A DNA stretch of 64,000 nucleotides from Stenotrophomonas sp. ASS1 (GTDB lineage: Bacteria > Pseudomonadota > Gammaproteobacteria > Xanthomonadales > Xanthomonadaceae): NCBI RefSeq assembly GCF_004346925.1, contig NZ_CP031167.1, forward strand, positions 1,260,001 through 1,324,000. The letters are read 5' to 3'. Below, piece by piece: positions 50,878 through 58,542 of the stretch. Positions within the stretch are counted from its first letter, which is position 1. Every line of letters begins with the position of its first letter. The translations under genes and the position numbers were made by a program. The notes under the pieces were generated by a model that was not told the DNA's origin, searched no databases, and was given only the letters and a program-made list of their open reading frames with translations.

Positions 50878-52551
50878 TCAGCGGGGCGCGGCCGGCGTGA
50901 CCGCAGCGGGGGAAGTGGGGTGGCGCTTGCGCCATTGCTTGAGCACGGCGGTGCGCAGCGACAGCAGCAGCAACCAGCCCAGGAAGCCGATCGCCAGCCA
51001 ACCGCTCAGCGTGAACACATCATTGAAGCCACGCACGTTGGCTTCGCGGCGCGTGGTCTGCGCCAGCTGCGCGCTGCCCTGCGCGCTGCGCAGCACCGGG
51101 TCGGTGATCTGTGCGCTGTACAGCTGCTGCTGGATGCGCAGGCGCTGCGCCACCACCGGGTCGGCCGGGTCGAGCTGGCTGGTCAACGCGCTGGAGTACA
51201 GCTGCTCGCGGTGCAGCTGGAAGGTACCCAGCACCGCCGAACCGGCCAGGCCGCCCAGCGTCTGGGTGATCGACAGCGTCACCAGGAAGGTGATCATGTG
51301 GTCCACGCCCTGTTTCAGCGCGGCGGAAATGCCGAGCATGATCAACGGGCCCATGAACATGCCGGCACCGACCGAGGCCAGGAACTGGCTGACGTAGAAG
51401 TCGTGCGGTCGATCCATGCTGGTGCGGTGCTGATCGAAGAAGGCGGCAGCGCCGAGCAGCAGGATCGCCATCAGCAGCTGGGCGATCAGCCGCTTCGGGC
51501 CGAAGGTCAGCGAGGCACCGGCGATGCCGGTGACCACGCCCGCGAGGATCACTACGAACAGCGGGCGCATCTGGTCCGGGCCCATGCCCAGCGTGCGCAT
51601 CAGGTTGACCACGCCATAGGACTGCTCGGTGGTCAGGAAGCGGATCAGGAACGCGCCGACGATGAAGTGCAGCACCGGCAGCTTCGACAGCCAGCGGATC
51701 TGCAGCAGTGGATTGCGCCGGTAGTGTTCGATGATGAAGGCAGTGGTGGAGAGCACGATCGAGGCGACCAGCGCCCAGCCCAGCCATGGCGTGTTGAGCC
51801 ACCAGCGGGTGTAGCCCTGCGCCAGCACGATCACCAGCAGTGCGACGGCCGGTGCAAGCAGGGCGAACGTGAGGAAGTCCAGCGGTTCGAACGCCTTCAC
51901 CTGGATGCCGGGCGGCAGCTTCAGCACCACCACTGCCGCGAACGCGCACAGTGCCAGCCCGGCTTCGAATGAGTAGAGCTGGTGCCATTGGCCGGTATCG
52001 ACCAGGCCTGGTGAAACGATCCAGGCGATCGGCACCGCCAGCTGCGAAAGGCCGACGCCGACCACCAGCAGATTGCCGGTAAAGCGGCGCGGCAGCGCCT
52101 GCAGCATGTACAGCGTGCCCAGTGTCGAACAGGCCGCACCCGCGAAGCCGCTGGCGGCGCGGGTCAGCATCGTGGTCTCGAAGCTGCCGACGAACAGATG
52201 CAGGACGGCCAGAGCTGCGTACAGCCCCAGCCCGATCTCGGCGAACAGGCGGATGCCGTACTGCTGGCGGAACTTGAAGGCCAGCAGGTTGGCCGTGACG
52301 TTGACCATTGCATAGGCCGCCACCAGCCAGCTGCCCTGGGTCGGCGTCAGTGCCAGCTGGCCCTGCAGGAAGGGCAGGTTGGCGGTGACCAGTGCATTGC
52401 CAAGACCGCCGGTAATCGCCACCAGCAGCGACACCAGTGCATAGGCCACGCGTCGATACGGTGGGTGCCAGGGCATCGACGCCGAACCGGGCATGGTCGG
52501 CTTCTCGTGCTCCTCCCAATCCGGAACCGGCTTCAGATACGGCTGGACCAT
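50878..52551 (-). CDS. DHA2-type MFS multidrug pump, EmrB-like
   Basis: Fourteen-helix protein of 557 aa starting MVQPYLKPVPDWEEH. LALTPTQGSWLVAAYAMVNV and the long C-terminal region with RREANVRGFNDVFTLSGW resemble the EmrB/FarB-like DHA2 group used with HlyD adaptors. Its ATG overlaps the TGA of the upstream TetR gene (TGATG), so regulator, pump and adaptor are one transcript. Substrate unknown, probably hydrophobic toxicants. Confidence 0.88.
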   Translation of the reverse strand: MVQPYLKPVPDWEEHEKPTMPGSASMPWHPPYRRVAYALVSLLVAITGGLGNALVTANLPFLQGQLALTPTQGSWLVAAYAMVNVTANLLAFKFRQQYGIRLFAEIGLGLYAALAVLHLFVGSFETTMLTRAASGFAGAACSTLGTLYMLQALPRRFTGNLLVVGVGLSQLAVPIAWIVSPGLVDTGQWHQLYSFEAGLALCAFAAVVVLKLPPGIQVKAFEPLDFLTFALLAPAVALLVIVLAQGYTRWWLNTPWLGWALVASIVLSTTAFIIEHYRRNPLLQIRWLSKLPVLHFIVGAFLIRFLTTEQSYGVVNLMRTLGMGPDQMRPLFVVILAGVVTGIAGASLTFGPKRLIAQLLMAILLLGAAAFFDQHRTSMDRPHDFYVSQFLASVGAGMFMGPLIMLGISAALKQGVDHMITFLVTLSITQTLGGLAGSAVLGTFQLHREQLYSSALTSQLDPADPVVAQRLRIQQQLYSAQITDPVLRSAQGSAQLAQTTRREANVRGFNDVFTLSGWLAIGFLGWLLLLSLRTAVLKQWRKRHPTSPAAVTPAAPR

Positions 52552-53117
52552 CAGCGGGCCTCGCTGGTTGCTCCCTGGAGACCCCCGCGCAGCAGCTGCA
52601 GGGCACGCCCGGCCAGGTGGGCGCGCTCGTCGCGGGTCTTGCCGCGCAGGGCTGCGCCCAGCATGCCCGAGATCAGTGAAATGTCCGTCTTCTCCAGGTC
52701 GGCACGGCACAGTCCGGCGGCCTTGGCACGGGCGATCGGTGCTTCCAGCAGATCGCGCACGGTCTCGCGCGCGGTGCGCATGGCTGGCACGTCCGAATCC
52801 ACCGCGCGCCAGTAATCGGCCAGTGCCGGCGAATCGATGATGCGCTGGGCCATGCCTTCGAACACCTCGAACAGGGCATCGTCGCGGTCGCCGAGCTGCT
52901 CGACCTGGCGCCGGATACGGTCGACCGTACGTTGCAGCAGTGCCTGGATCAGCGCGGTGCGGTCGGGGAAGTTGCGGTACAGGGTGGCGCGGCCCACCTG
53001 GGCGCGTTCGACCACCAGATCCAGCGGGGCGGTGACACCGTGTTGGCCGAACACATGATCGGCGGCGTCGAGGATGAGGGCACGGCGGGCAGCAGCATCG
53101 GCACGTTGGGCAGTCAT
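52551..53117 (-). CDS. TetR-family repressor of the efflux operon
   Basis: Protein of 188 aa: N-terminal HTH (ALILDAADHVFGQHGVTAPL, VVERAQVGRATLYRNFPDRT) and a C-terminal ligand domain. Start at MTAQRADAAARR. A perfect palindrome TCGGACA-AAAG-TGTCCGA begins 11 bases before the start codon and is its probable operator, giving autoregulation of the TetR-MFS-EmrA operon. Confidence 0.9.
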   Translation of the reverse strand: MTAQRADAAARRALILDAADHVFGQHGVTAPLDLVVERAQVGRATLYRNFPDRTALIQALLQRTVDRIRRQVEQLGDRDDALFEVFEGMAQRIIDSPALADYWRAVDSDVPAMRTARETVRDLLEAPIARAKAAGLCRADLEKTDISLISGMLGAALRGKTRDERAHLAGRALQLLRGGLQGATSEAR

Positions 53118-53127
53118 GGAATTATTT

Positions 53128-53145
53128 TCGGACAAAAGTGTCCGA
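53128..53145. promoter_or_regulatory. TetR operator palindrome
   Basis: TCGGACA (53128-53134) AAAG TGTCCGA (53139-53145): perfect seven-base arms. A further TGTCCG half-site occurs about 30 bases upstream (near 53172). Located in the expected promoter zone of the TetR gene. Confidence 0.65.
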
Positions 53146-53231
53146 TTGGCGAGACTTTGAGTGACGGGATTGTCCGCTTGTTGTGGTACGCACATCTTTG
53201 TGACGAATGCGTGATGGATGTTGCACAAAGA

Positions 53232-53255
53232 GATGGGGGCCAGAAGGCCCCCATC
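53232..53255 (-). terminator. Hairpin downstream of the ZnuD-like receptor gene
   Basis: GATGGGGGCC-AGAA-GGCCCCCATC, perfect ten-base stem, followed on the minus strand by TCTTTGT. About 90 bases past the receptor stop; the weak T-run lowers confidence. Confidence 0.5.
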
Positions 53256-53270
53256 GGATCTGCTTGCATT

Positions 53271-53334
53271 GGATCCACGCCATGCGTGGGCTGAGGCTGG
53301 GGTCAGAACCCATTCCTCTGGAATGGGATCCGAC
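53271..53334. repeat. SMAG-like palindrome plus GTCAGAACCCATTCC dyad
   Basis: GGATCCACGCCATGCGTGGG (53271 on) is a SMAG-like stem with a degenerate end. It is followed by an imperfect 15-base dyad GTCAGAACCCATTCC-TCT-GGAATGGGATCCGAC (53302-53334; 13 of 15 pairs). Both sit just past the receptor stop at 53347. Confidence 0.65.
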
Positions 53335-53346
53335 TCCACTACGCGA

Positions 53347-55551
53347 TCAGAAGAACGCGCGGATGCCGAATGCGACACCACGGCCCGGCAGCGGCGAGTA
53401 ATCACGCAGCAGCGAGGTATGCGGACGCACTTCGCGGTTGGTCAGGTTGCTGCCATCCAGGAACACTTCGTAGCTGTTGCTCGCGTTGCGATCCCAGCGG
53501 TAGGCCAGATGCGCGTCGACCAGGGTGTAGCCGTCGCTCGGCGCTTCGTTCTGGGCGACATCCTTCTGGCGGCTGTAGCGGACCGCACCGACCGAGGCGC
53601 GCCAGCCGTCCTTCGACCAGCGCAGGTCGGCGCCGACGCGGGCCGGGGCGATGCGCGGCAGGTAGCCGGTGTTGGCCAGTTCCACCGAGTAGTTGTGGTT
53701 GTGGTCGCCATGCGGCACGGCGATGTCGAGGTTGCGGCTGCCGCTGCCATCCAGCTTGGCCTTCACGTAGTCGCCGAACACGCGCAGATCCCAATCACCG
53801 GCGCCGCCTTCGAACAGGTGCACCAGCGCTTCGGCTTCGGCACCGCGGAACACCGCATCCTGCTGCGTCCAGGCGCGAACCGGCAGGCCCTCGGTGACGC
53901 CGGTGTCGGCCAGGTAGATGAAGTCCTTGAACCTGGTCTGGTAGACCGACGCGGAGAAGTCCAGGCGTTCGCTGTGGGTGTGGATACCCAGTTCCACGCG
54001 CTGGCCGCGCTCGGTCTTCAGGTTGGCGTCGCCGATTTCCAGCGAGCGGGTGGCGATATGCGCGCCGGCGGCATACAGCTCTTCGTTGGTCGGTGCACGC
54101 TCGGAGCTGTCCACGCCGATGCGCAGGTCAACGGCATCGTTGAGCTTCCAGATGCCGGCCGCAGACAGGTTGGTGGCGCCGAAGGTGCGGCGGCGATAGT
54201 CACCGGTCGGGTCCAGCTTGACCTGGTCGTGGCGGCCGCCCAGTTCCAGCTTGAACGGGCCGAACTGCTTTTCCTGCAGTACGAACAGGCCGATGTTCTT
54301 CGTGCCGGTATCCGGAACGAACGCCTCTTCGCCCTTGGCACCGAAATCACTGTTGCCGAACTGCAGGCCGAAGGCGCCGTCCCAGCCGCCGATCTGCTGC
54401 TGCACCGCTTCCAGGCGCGCCTCGATGCCACGGTTGGTAAAGCGGGTGGACGGCGTGCCGGCTTCCAGCTCCACGTGTTCGTAGTCGGTGTAGGCCACGC
54501 GTGCATTGATGTTCTTCAGGAACGAGACCGGGTTGTAGATGCCGGCCTTGGTCTCGAAGCGGTTCTGCACCATGTCGATGCGCACGTCATGCTCGTCGCC
54601 GCCTTCCTCTTCATCGCCATGGTCGTGGCCGTGGTCATGGCCATGATCATCGCCATCGGCATGCACGTGCGCGCCATTGGGAATGCCGTAGTTGGTGCGA
54701 TAGGTGCTGGCGGATACGCCGAAGTAGCCGCCGTCGCCCAGCCACGTTGCGCCGACACCGCCGGCGCGGGTGCGGATCGAGCTGTTGTCGAGGCGGCCGC
54801 GGCGCGGCTCTTCGCCTTCCTCGCCCGCGTGGTCATGGTCGTGATCGTGATGATCTTCAAGGCTGTCGATCACGGCATAGCCGGGAATGCGGTAGTCATC
54901 GCCATTGCGGACCAGGCCATCCACGTGCAGCACGACATTGCCGCTGACGCCATCGAGGCGGAACATGCCGCTACGTTCGTTGTTCACCGAATTGCCGCGC
55001 AGCTCGGCGCGGCCGCTCAGCGGGCGCTCCGGCAGCTCGCGCGCGATGCGGCCATCGACCACATTGACCGCGCCACCGATGGCGCCGCTGCCGAACAGCA
55101 GCGTGGCCGGGCCCTTCAGTACTTCGATCTGGTCGGCCAGGAACGGCTCGATGCTGGTGGCATGGTCGGCACTGACGGTGGAGGCATCCATGTTGCCCAT
55201 GCCATTGGACAGCACGGCCACGCGCGGGCCTTCCTGGCCGCGGATGATCGGGCGGCCGACGCCAGGGCCGAAGAAGGTGCTCTGCACGCCGGGCAGTTTG
55301 GCCACGGTATCGCCGAGGGTGCCGGCCTTCTGCTCGTCCAGGCGCTCACCGGCCAGCACGTCCACCGGGCGCGCCAGCGATTCGGCATCGCCCTGCAGCG
55401 GCGACGCGGTGACCTGCACCGACGACAGTTCAGTCAGGTGGCGGTCACGATGGGAATCGTCTTCGCTGGCGGCGAAGGCAGCGGTCGGAAGCAGGGCGGT
55501 CAGGGCCAGGGCGAGGGAATGCGGCTTCAACCGCGGGGTACGGGCGGGCAT
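53347..55551 (-). CDS. TonB-dependent receptor, zinc type (ZnuD-like)
   Basis: Outer membrane receptor of 734 aa with signal peptide (SLALALTALLPTAAFAAS), plug domain (RPIIRGQEGPRVAVLSNGMG, IEVLKGPATLLFGSGAIGGA) and a C-terminal barrel ending in F. Two predicted extracellular segments are rich in histidine and acid: 231-248 (LEDHHDHDHDHAGEEGEE) and 294-322 (AHVHADGDDHGHDHGHDHGD and on). Histidine-rich loops of this kind capture zinc in ZnuD. A Zur-box-like element in the divergent promoter supports zinc repression. Confidence 0.87.
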   Translation of the reverse strand: MPARTPRLKPHSLALALTALLPTAAFAASEDDSHRDRHLTELSSVQVTASPLQGDAESLARPVDVLAGERLDEQKAGTLGDTVAKLPGVQSTFFGPGVGRPIIRGQEGPRVAVLSNGMGNMDASTVSADHATSIEPFLADQIEVLKGPATLLFGSGAIGGAVNVVDGRIARELPERPLSGRAELRGNSVNNERSGMFRLDGVSGNVVLHVDGLVRNGDDYRIPGYAVIDSLEDHHDHDHDHAGEEGEEPRRGRLDNSSIRTRAGGVGATWLGDGGYFGVSASTYRTNYGIPNGAHVHADGDDHGHDHGHDHGDEEEGGDEHDVRIDMVQNRFETKAGIYNPVSFLKNINARVAYTDYEHVELEAGTPSTRFTNRGIEARLEAVQQQIGGWDGAFGLQFGNSDFGAKGEEAFVPDTGTKNIGLFVLQEKQFGPFKLELGGRHDQVKLDPTGDYRRRTFGATNLSAAGIWKLNDAVDLRIGVDSSERAPTNEELYAAGAHIATRSLEIGDANLKTERGQRVELGIHTHSERLDFSASVYQTRFKDFIYLADTGVTEGLPVRAWTQQDAVFRGAEAEALVHLFEGGAGDWDLRVFGDYVKAKLDGSGSRNLDIAVPHGDHNHNYSVELANTGYLPRIAPARVGADLRWSKDGWRASVGAVRYSRQKDVAQNEAPSDGYTLVDAHLAYRWDRNASNSYEVFLDGSNLTNREVRPHTSLLRDYSPLPGRGVAFGIRAFF

Positions 55552-55643
55552 CGGTGGGTCCTTTGTTACACTGTATCAATCGCTGGGCGCACGTATCCCG
55601 TCAGCGGGACAGGGGGAGGGAAACCGTGCGGGTCGGGAACAGA

Positions 55644-55658
55644 TGTTATATTATTCCA
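55644..55658. promoter_or_regulatory. Zur-box-like element between the ZnuD-like and MerC-like genes
   Basis: TGTTATA-T-TATTCCA matches the Zur consensus TGTTATA-N-TATAACA except at two positions of the right half; an ATAAC further on (55658-55662) adds another half-site. A second AT-rich partial dyad TTGTTACACTGTATCAA lies at about 55563-55579, near the receptor start. Both lie in the 135-base divergent promoter region. Confidence 0.55.
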
Positions 55659-55686
55659 TAACGATTCGCCGACCCTGCTGGAAGTC

Positions 55687-56100
55687 ATGTCCCTGTCCTC
55701 ACGCCTGCGCCACCTGCTAGACCGTTTCGGCGCCACCGGTTCGATGCTGTGCGCGGTGCACTGCGCGGTGATCCCCGTGCTGCTGGCCGCGGCGCCGTCG
55801 CTGGGCCTGTCGTTCTGGCTGAGCGATGGGGTGGAACAGGCGCTGGTGGTGTTCGTCACCCTGCTCGGATTGTTCAGCCTGGTCTGGGGCTACCGCCGGC
55901 ACGGTGCGCTGCGTGCGCTGGGCTTCCTGATTCCCGGCCTGGTCGCGTTGTGGGCCGGCGTGCTGTACGACCCGCTGCACCACAATGCGGTGCCACACGC
56001 GGTGGTGATGACCATCGGCGGCCTGCTGGTGGGGGTCGCCCATCTGGTCAACCTGCGCCTCAACCACGGTCACGTGCACGACGCCAGCTGCGCGCACTAG
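55687..56100 (+). CDS. MerC-domain membrane protein
   Basis: Four-helix membrane protein of 137 aa. FGATGSMLCAVHCAVIPVLL carries the metal-binding CxxxC pair in the first helix, characteristic of MerC-type proteins; the other helices are near 45-62, 72-88 and 101-120, and the tail is histidine-rich (LNHGHVHDASCAH). Shares its promoter region with the ZnuD-like receptor, so it is likely a Zur-controlled inner membrane zinc-handling partner and not a mercury gene: no other mer genes are present. Confidence 0.82.
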   Translation: MSLSSRLRHLLDRFGATGSMLCAVHCAVIPVLLAAAPSLGLSFWLSDGVEQALVVFVTLLGLFSLVWGYRRHGALRALGFLIPGLVALWAGVLYDPLHHNAVPHAVVMTIGGLLVGVAHLVNLRLNHGHVHDASCAH

Positions 56101-56210
56101 GCGCTCCGTGATAGGATTTTCGATCGTGCGCGGGGGCGCCCAGCAAGGCGGCCCCGCCGAACCCGTGTCAGTACGGGGTAACCAGATTTCACATTTGAGG
56201 AGTTGAAGAC

Positions 56211-56390
56211 ATGGGTAAGGGTGACCGCAAGACCGCCAAGGGCAAGCGCTACAACGCCAGCTACGGCAACGCCCGTTCGCACACCGCGAGCAAGGTCGCC
56301 GTAGGCGCCGCTGCTCCGGTTGCCAAGAAGACCGTGGCCAAGGCTCCGGCGAAGAAGGCTGTGGCGAAGAAGGCCGTCGCCAAGGCCTGA
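56211..56390 (+). CDS. 30S ribosomal protein THX
   Basis: Very basic protein of 59 aa: MGKGDRKTAKGKRYNASYGN is the THX/S31 signature, followed by a lysine/alanine tail with repeated AKKA units. GAGGAG lies eight bases before the ATG and a perfect terminator follows 22 bases after the stop, so it is a real single-gene unit. THX sits in the 30S head and stabilises 16S rRNA. A 110-base leader separates it from the MerC gene. Confidence 0.9.
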   Translation: MGKGDRKTAKGKRYNASYGNARSHTASKVAVGAAAPVAKKTVAKAPAKKAVAKKAVAKA

Positions 56391-56412
56391 TCCGGCCTGG
56401 ACCGGTTCAACG

Positions 56413-56442
56413 AAAAACGCGGCGCCTGGCGCCGCGTTTTTT
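56413..56442 (+). terminator. Rho-independent terminator of the THX gene
   Basis: AAAAACGCGGCGCC-T-GGCGCCGCGTTTTTTT: 14 complementary positions and a seven-T run. Confidence 0.92.
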
Positions 56443-56465
56443 TGTGCTCGTCGTTCCGCTTGCTG

Positions 56466-56490
56466 CGTTCGCCGGGCCATGCCCGGCGGA
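56466..56490. repeat. SMAG-like palindrome
   Basis: GTTCGCCGGGCCATGCCCGG..., the same stem as at 30217 and 35237 but with a degenerate GTAG end. Confidence 0.65.
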
Positions 56491-56500
56491 AGACGTACGA

Positions 56501-57751
56501 TCAGCGCAGGGTTTTCTTCAGCGTTTCCGGATTGCCGTCGTTCGGTGCGGCCGGCACCTGCAGCAGGTGCGCCAGCAGCGGGTAGACGTCGACATTGTCG
56601 AAGCCATCGATCACCAGGCCCTGGCGGAACGACGGGCCGCTGGCCACGAATACCGCGCGCATGGAGGGCAGGGCATTGTCGTAGCCATGCGAGCCGCGAT
56701 CCTGATGGTCTCGCTTGGCGATCTTCCCCTGGTGCAGGGCATCCCAGCCTTCATCCATCATGCAGACAATGGCGGGAATGCGCGGGTGGGTGCCGTAGTG
56801 CAGGCGCGGCGGCAGGTTTTCTTTCTTCCAGCACTCGTAGTGCGCGTGACGACCGAGCAGGGCGCGCTCGGCTGCGGCTTCGTGACCGGCCAACGGCGCA
56901 AAACCCACCGACTGGCCCTGGCTGACGTTGCGAGCGATGGCCGGGGCGGCCATTGATTCGGTGGAGATCACCTGGCCGACCGGGACGCTGGCCATGCCAT
57001 GGTCGGAGACCACGATCACGTTGGTGGTCGCGGCCAGGCCGCGCTGCTGCAGTCCATCGAGCACCTGGCCGATGATCTGGTCGGCGCGCACGATGGCGTC
57101 GGCGTACTGCTTCGATTCGGGGCCGTAGTTGTGGCCGGCCTTGTCCACGTGCTCCATGTACAGCGTGGTCAGGCGGGGGGCGTCGGCATCGGTCTGTGCA
57201 AGCCAGTCCAGCACGGTGCCCGCGCGTTGTTCCAGCGGTTCCTTGCCGTCGTACACGCGCCATTGGCTTGGGCGCACACCGCGGATTTCCGATTCACTGC
57301 CCGGCCACGAGGTGGTGGCCGAACGCACCCCGGCGTTCTCGGCGCCGACCCAGATCGGTTCGCCGCCCCACCAGCCGCTGGTGGTGACCGCCTCACGGTT
57401 GCTCAGCTCGAACCGCCCTAGGGCTTCATCGTCCATGCTGTTGTTGACGATGCCGTGGTGGTCCGGGCGCAGGCCGGTGACGATGGTGTAGTGGTTGGGG
57501 AAGGTCAGCGACGGATAGGACGGGGTCATCCAGCGTGCACGCACGCCGCCGTCGATCAGGCGCTGCAGGTTCGGGGTCAGGCCGCGGTCCAGCGCATCGG
57601 CGCGCAGTCCGTCGATCGAGATCAGCAGCAGCTTCGGCGGCGCAGCCGCAGCGACAGCGGTGGGAGCGGAGGCGGAAGGGGCGGGCGCGGTGGTGCAGGC
57701 GGCCAATGGCAGCAGCAGCGCCAGCGCGCAGGTCAGGCGTACGGAAGTCAT
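56501..57751 (-). CDS. Nucleotide pyrophosphatase/phosphodiesterase lipoprotein (NPP)
   Basis: Exported enzyme of 416 aa, alkaline phosphatase superfamily. Lipoprotein signal ending LPLAACT. Metal and nucleophile motifs: LLLISIDGLRAD, the nucleophile threonine in PSYPSLTFPNHYTIVTG, MEHVDKAGHNYGPES, and VVSDHGMAS, plus a late histidine in GSHGYDNALPSM. The pattern equals the structurally known Xanthomonas NPP, which cleaves phosphodiesters such as nucleotides. Start at MTSVRLTCALALLL. Confidence 0.9.
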   Translation of the reverse strand: MTSVRLTCALALLLPLAACTTAPAPSASAPTAVAAAAPPKLLLISIDGLRADALDRGLTPNLQRLIDGGVRARWMTPSYPSLTFPNHYTIVTGLRPDHHGIVNNSMDDEALGRFELSNREAVTTSGWWGGEPIWVGAENAGVRSATTSWPGSESEIRGVRPSQWRVYDGKEPLEQRAGTVLDWLAQTDADAPRLTTLYMEHVDKAGHNYGPESKQYADAIVRADQIIGQVLDGLQQRGLAATTNVIVVSDHGMASVPVGQVISTESMAAPAIARNVSQGQSVGFAPLAGHEAAAERALLGRHAHYECWKKENLPPRLHYGTHPRIPAIVCMMDEGWDALHQGKIAKRDHQDRGSHGYDNALPSMRAVFVASGPSFRQGLVIDGFDNVDVYPLLAHLLQVPAAPNDGNPETLKKTLR

Positions 57752-57784
57752 CCGCCCATGATAAGCCGGTGCAATGACCACCCC

Positions 57785-57878
57785 AAGACACGTTGCGCCG
57801 AAGGGCGCAGCGTGTCCGCGCATTTTTCCTTATCCCCGCGCCTGTCGGCGCGCCCCCTTCAACAAGAAGGGGGTTTTT
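57785..57878 (+). ncRNA. Candidate small RNA with three hairpins
   Basis: Three successive stems on the plus strand: GACACGTTGCGCC-GAAG-GGCGCAGCGTGTC (57787-57816, 13 pairs with one G-U), GCGCC-TGTC-GGCGC (57838-57851), and CCCCCTT-CAACAAG-AAGGGGG (57853-57873) followed by TTTTT. Between stems 1 and 2 is an unpaired TTTTTCCTTATCCCC stretch. A terminator with a T-run on this strand makes no sense for the flanking genes, which both run on the minus strand, so a separate plus-strand transcript is implied. No coding frame is convincing. It may be a Xanthomonadaceae C-rich-loop type sRNA; I cannot confirm identity. Confidence 0.45.
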
Positions 57879-57903
57879 CTCCAGGCATATTCCTGATGCT
57901 TCC

Positions 57904-57951
57904 ATCCACGCATGGCGTGGATCTACCGTGTCGACCAAGGTCGACACCTAC
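57904..57951. repeat. Two adjacent SMAG elements
   Basis: CATCCACGCATGGCGTGGAT followed by CTAC (57904-57926) and GTGTCGACCAAGGTCGACAC followed by CTAC (to 57951), both with the GTAG end on the minus strand. They lie between the NPP and ogt genes. Confidence 0.8.
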
Positions 57952-58050
57952 CAGCAGCCGCGCAGTGCGCCGTCCCGACAGATCGCAGGAAGCCCGCTGT
58001 TGCTGTTGCTCTAGCCTCTGCGGGTGCCGGGTGCAGCCCGGCCAGCCCTC

Positions 58051-58542
58051 TCAGGCGAACAGCGGGGCCTGGCGTTGTTCCAGCCGCAGCAGCGCGGCTT
58101 TGGTTTCCAGGCCGCCACCGAAGCCGGTCAGTGCGCCGTTGCTGCCGATCACGCGATGGCAGGGCAGGATGATCGGCAGCGGATTGCGCCCATTGGCAGC
58201 GCCGACGGCGCGGGTCGCACTGGGCTGGCCCAGATGCTGCGCCAGCTGCAGGTAGCTCCAGGTCTGGCCGAACGGGATCAGCGCCAGCGCCTGCCACACG
58301 CGCAGCTGGAACGGCGTGCCGCGTGGCGAAAGCTCCAGGTCAAAGCTGCTGCGTTCGCCGTGCAGGAACTGCAGCAGCTGCTCGCGTGCTTCCGGCAGCG
58401 CATCCGGCGCGTAGTGCCAGTCGTCGCGGCCGCGTGCCGGGTGGCGGTTTTCCGGGAACAGCACATGGGACAGGCCACGCTCGTCACCGGCGATGGTCAG
58501 CACGCCGATCGGGCTATCGAAACGGTCGAACAACAGGGTCAT
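58051..58542 (-). CDS. ogt: Methylated-DNA-[protein]-cysteine S-methyltransferase
   Basis: Repair protein of 163 aa taking methyl groups from O6-methylguanine onto its own cysteine. The active-site block IILPCHRVIGSNGALTGFGG is intact, preceded by the HTH-like stretch QLRVWQALALIPFGQTWSYL. Start at MTLLFDRFDSPIGVL, overlapping the stop of the ada-alkA gene by four bases, so the two repair genes are translationally coupled. Confidence 0.93.
   Translation of the reverse strand: MTLLFDRFDSPIGVLTIAGDERGLSHVLFPENRHPARGRDDWHYAPDALPEAREQLLQFLHGERSSFDLELSPRGTPFQLRVWQALALIPFGQTWSYLQLAQHLGQPSATRAVGAANGRNPLPIILPCHRVIGSNGALTGFGGGLETKAALLRLEQRQAPLFA

Noticed and set aside
53218-55686. Long upstream extension of the MerC-like frame through the ZnuD-like gene
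   Set aside because: The frame is open only because it mirrors the receptor gene; the MerC domain begins at 55687 with its own promoter region.
55687-56100. Mercury-resistance merC
   Set aside because: No merR, merT, merP or merA nearby; shared promoter with a zinc receptor points to zinc.
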